DNA from: Basidiobolus meristosporus CBS 931.73
Taxonomy: Eukaryota > Basidiobolomycota > Basidiobolomycetes > Basidiobolales > Basidiobolaceae
Reading direction: 5' to 3'
Length of the DNA stretch: 64,000 nucleotides
NCBI GenBank assembly: GCA_002104905.1
Contig: MCFE01000067.1
Span: forward strand, 124,001-188,000
Position numbers and translations under genes: made by a program. The notes below the pieces were generated by a model. It saw only the letters and a list, made by a program, of their open reading frames with translations. It searched no databases and was not told the DNA's origin. Shown piece by piece: positions 62,944-64,000 of this stretch (positions are counted from its first letter, which is position 1; each line of letters begins with the position of its first letter).

Positions 62944-63677
62944 GGTGTTGAGTTATGAAGGCAGGTTGAGCAGCGTTCTAACTCCTTTGTTTGGTCATCC
63001 AACTTTTCTTCTAAGGTTTGAACCCTCAATTTGAGTGCACCATTTGAGGTTAGAAGCTCCAAGTTATCAGCCTGCAACTTCTTTAGATCCCTAAATATCT
63101 CAAATATCTGTGCCTGCAAGTCTTTAGCAGTGATATTTCTGATGGGTACTATTTCCTCTAGGAGTTCTTCTTGAGCCAGGTGAGCATTGGGACTTGAGCA
63201 CTCTACTGAAGGAGTTGCTGGAATTTCCTCAATGTCTGACAAAACTCCTTCACTTGCAGCATCAGTTGTATGATTATCCTGAGTAGCAGCAACAACCTCA
63301 AGTTCACAAGGACCAGTTGAAGTAAAACATTTCTTGGGTGGGACTATCTCAAGAGGCTTGGGTGGGACTTTTGCTTTGAATGGTGAGGTACTAGGATCAA
63401 GAATTGGGACTGGGACAGAAGCTATGGTGTCTATTTCAGCAGCAGTTGCTGTAGAGCTACTGGGGCTCTGACTGGCTGGTTTTTTGGTCTTTGCCTTCAC
63501 TCCTGCTACCAACTGGTCAAGACCACAAATCTTTGTACAGGCCTTGCATTGGACCTGCGTAACCTTATTCTTGCCAGCACAGCCATTGAGCTTCCATTTG
63601 CCTCTGACACCACAGGCAGTGCAGTCAAGTTTTGAATGCCATCTTCTGAAGAGAGTCAGATCCTCTTTTTCCTCACT
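62913..63677 (-). CDS. LINE-B ORF1a: zinc-ribbon-like N-terminus and coiled coil
   Basis: The frame is open from the element's 5' edge to a stop at 62913 (first ATG none; GTG near 63512). Near the start there is a Cys-rich block: CTACG, then C about 12 residues on, then QCKACTKIC, a possible zinc ribbon. A Ser/Pro/Thr-rich acidic linker and a C-terminal coiled coil follow (SNGALKLRVQTLEEKLDD). ORF1b starts in another frame with a similar coiled coil. Either a tandem duplication broke one ORF1 in two or a frameshift joins them. Confidence 0.6.
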   Translation of the reverse strand, partial: SEEKEDLTLFRRWHSKLDCTACGVRGKWKLNGCAGKNKVTQVQCKACTKICGLDQLVAGVKAKTKKPASQSPSSSTATAAEIDTIASVPVPILDPSTSPFKAKVPPKPLEIVPPKKCFTSTGPCELEVVAATQDNHTTDAASEGVLSDIEEIPATPSVECSSPNAHLAQEELLEEIVPIRNITAKDLQAQIFEIFRDLKKLQADNLELLTSNGALKLRVQTLEEKLDDQTKELERCSTCLHNSTPDLAPNNAHL

Positions 63678-63687
63678 GGGTTAGGGG
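63678..63687 (+). repeat. Telomere-type tract 6 (GGGTTAGGGG)
   Basis: Joins the 5' end of B1 to the 3' end of copy B2. Confidence 0.75.
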
Positions 63688-64000
63688 AGGGAAAGTCACC
63701 AAGTTGGTGAAATCTTTATTTGAGTTAAGAACTAATCTAAGTACAAGTAAAGAAGCCAATTCAGAGGTCTAGAACCTCTCTAATAAGTAATCTAATTTAT
63801 GTTTTGTTTCATCTCTAATGTTTGTTTCAATAAAGTAAAGCTCATCAGGGGTAAATATAAAATTCAGGGGTTTTGGGGGGAGTACAAATTGTAGATGTTT
63901 CTGATCAATATAATCCAAGACTGGAACCCAGCCTGGGATTAGGTGCAGTAGGAAAGGTGTATGGACTTGTAAGTAGCTCTGCCACATAGATCTTAGATGG
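63688..64000 (-). mobile_element. LINE family B, copy B2 (runs off the window)
   Basis: The first 313 bp are nearly identical by eye to 59119-59430: hairpin, AATAAA, ORF2 stop at 63769 and the ORF2 C-terminus. It is the next unit of the head-to-tail array. Confidence 0.9.

Larger units (their letters stand above)
59119..63677 (-). mobile_element. LINE family B, copy B1 (near full length)
   Basis: About 4.56 kb on the minus strand. From 5' to 3': a Cys-rich zinc-ribbon-like region, a coiled-coil ORF1a, ORF1b, a UGA, ORF2 with endonuclease and RT, then a 3' UTR with AATAAA and a perfect hairpin (TCACCAA-G-TTGGTGA). No ATG opens the 5'-most frame, so a small 5' truncation is likely. Its 5' end meets tract 6 and the 3' end of a second family-B copy, head to tail. 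Confidence 0.9.

Overview
The window reads as nuclear DNA of a fungus. Genes carry short (about 50-90 bp) GT-AG introns. The conserved proteins are fungal or eukaryotic: an Atg24-type sorting nexin, Pat1, Bms1, a Bot1-like mitoribosomal protein, a eukaryotic nitrate reductase, and a chitin deacetylase with five chitin-binding modules. Telomere-like tracts are TTAGGG. I cannot place the lineage more finely from sequence alone.

Layout. (1) 1-4460: a graveyard of Ty1/copia-type LTR retroelements, with a pol remnant, two gag copies in inverted orientation, a solo LTR with a perfect 5-bp target duplication, and scattered LTR pieces. (2) 4889-30733: a normal gene-dense arm with SNX4/ATG24, eS21, PAT1, a small COX7C/Cox8-type subunit, a Bot1/mS45-like protein, a 2.7-kb gene-poor gap, a small HSF-type DNA-binding protein, nitrate reductase, uS12, BMS1, an SR splicing factor, cytosolic AspRS and CDP-diacylglycerol synthase. 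Several of these (SNX4, COX7C-type, HSF-type, SR protein, CDS1) only appear once short exons are joined. (3) 31131-40892: a tandem array of seven intact genes plus one pseudogene for a small secreted four-cysteine protein that I do not recognise. The first six genes are each followed by a tRNA-Pro(CGG) gene or what looks like its decayed relic. (4) 40893-49030: gene-poor, with one UNC93-like transporter, LTR pieces and a tRNA-Arg-like relic. (5) 49095-50861: a secreted CBM18x5-NodB chitin deacetylase. (6) About 51750-64000: a head-to-tail array of non-LTR retrotransposons, all on the minus strand, joined through short TTAGGG tracts.

The array in (6) is the most interesting part. Every element 3' end carries AATAAA, a small hairpin and a C-rich tail that runs straight into CCCTAA. 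One unit encodes only ORF1, as HeT-A does in flies. Another encodes ORF1 and an endonuclease/RT ORF2 in one frame, separated by a single UGA followed by CUA. The polarity (G-rich strand reading left to right) puts the former or present chromosome end to the right. The window would then run from a housekeeping arm, through a multicopy secreted-protein and chitin-modifying subtelomere, into a retrotransposon-built chromosome end.

Exon limits were set by hand from splice signals, reading frame and family conservation. No alignment or database search was run.
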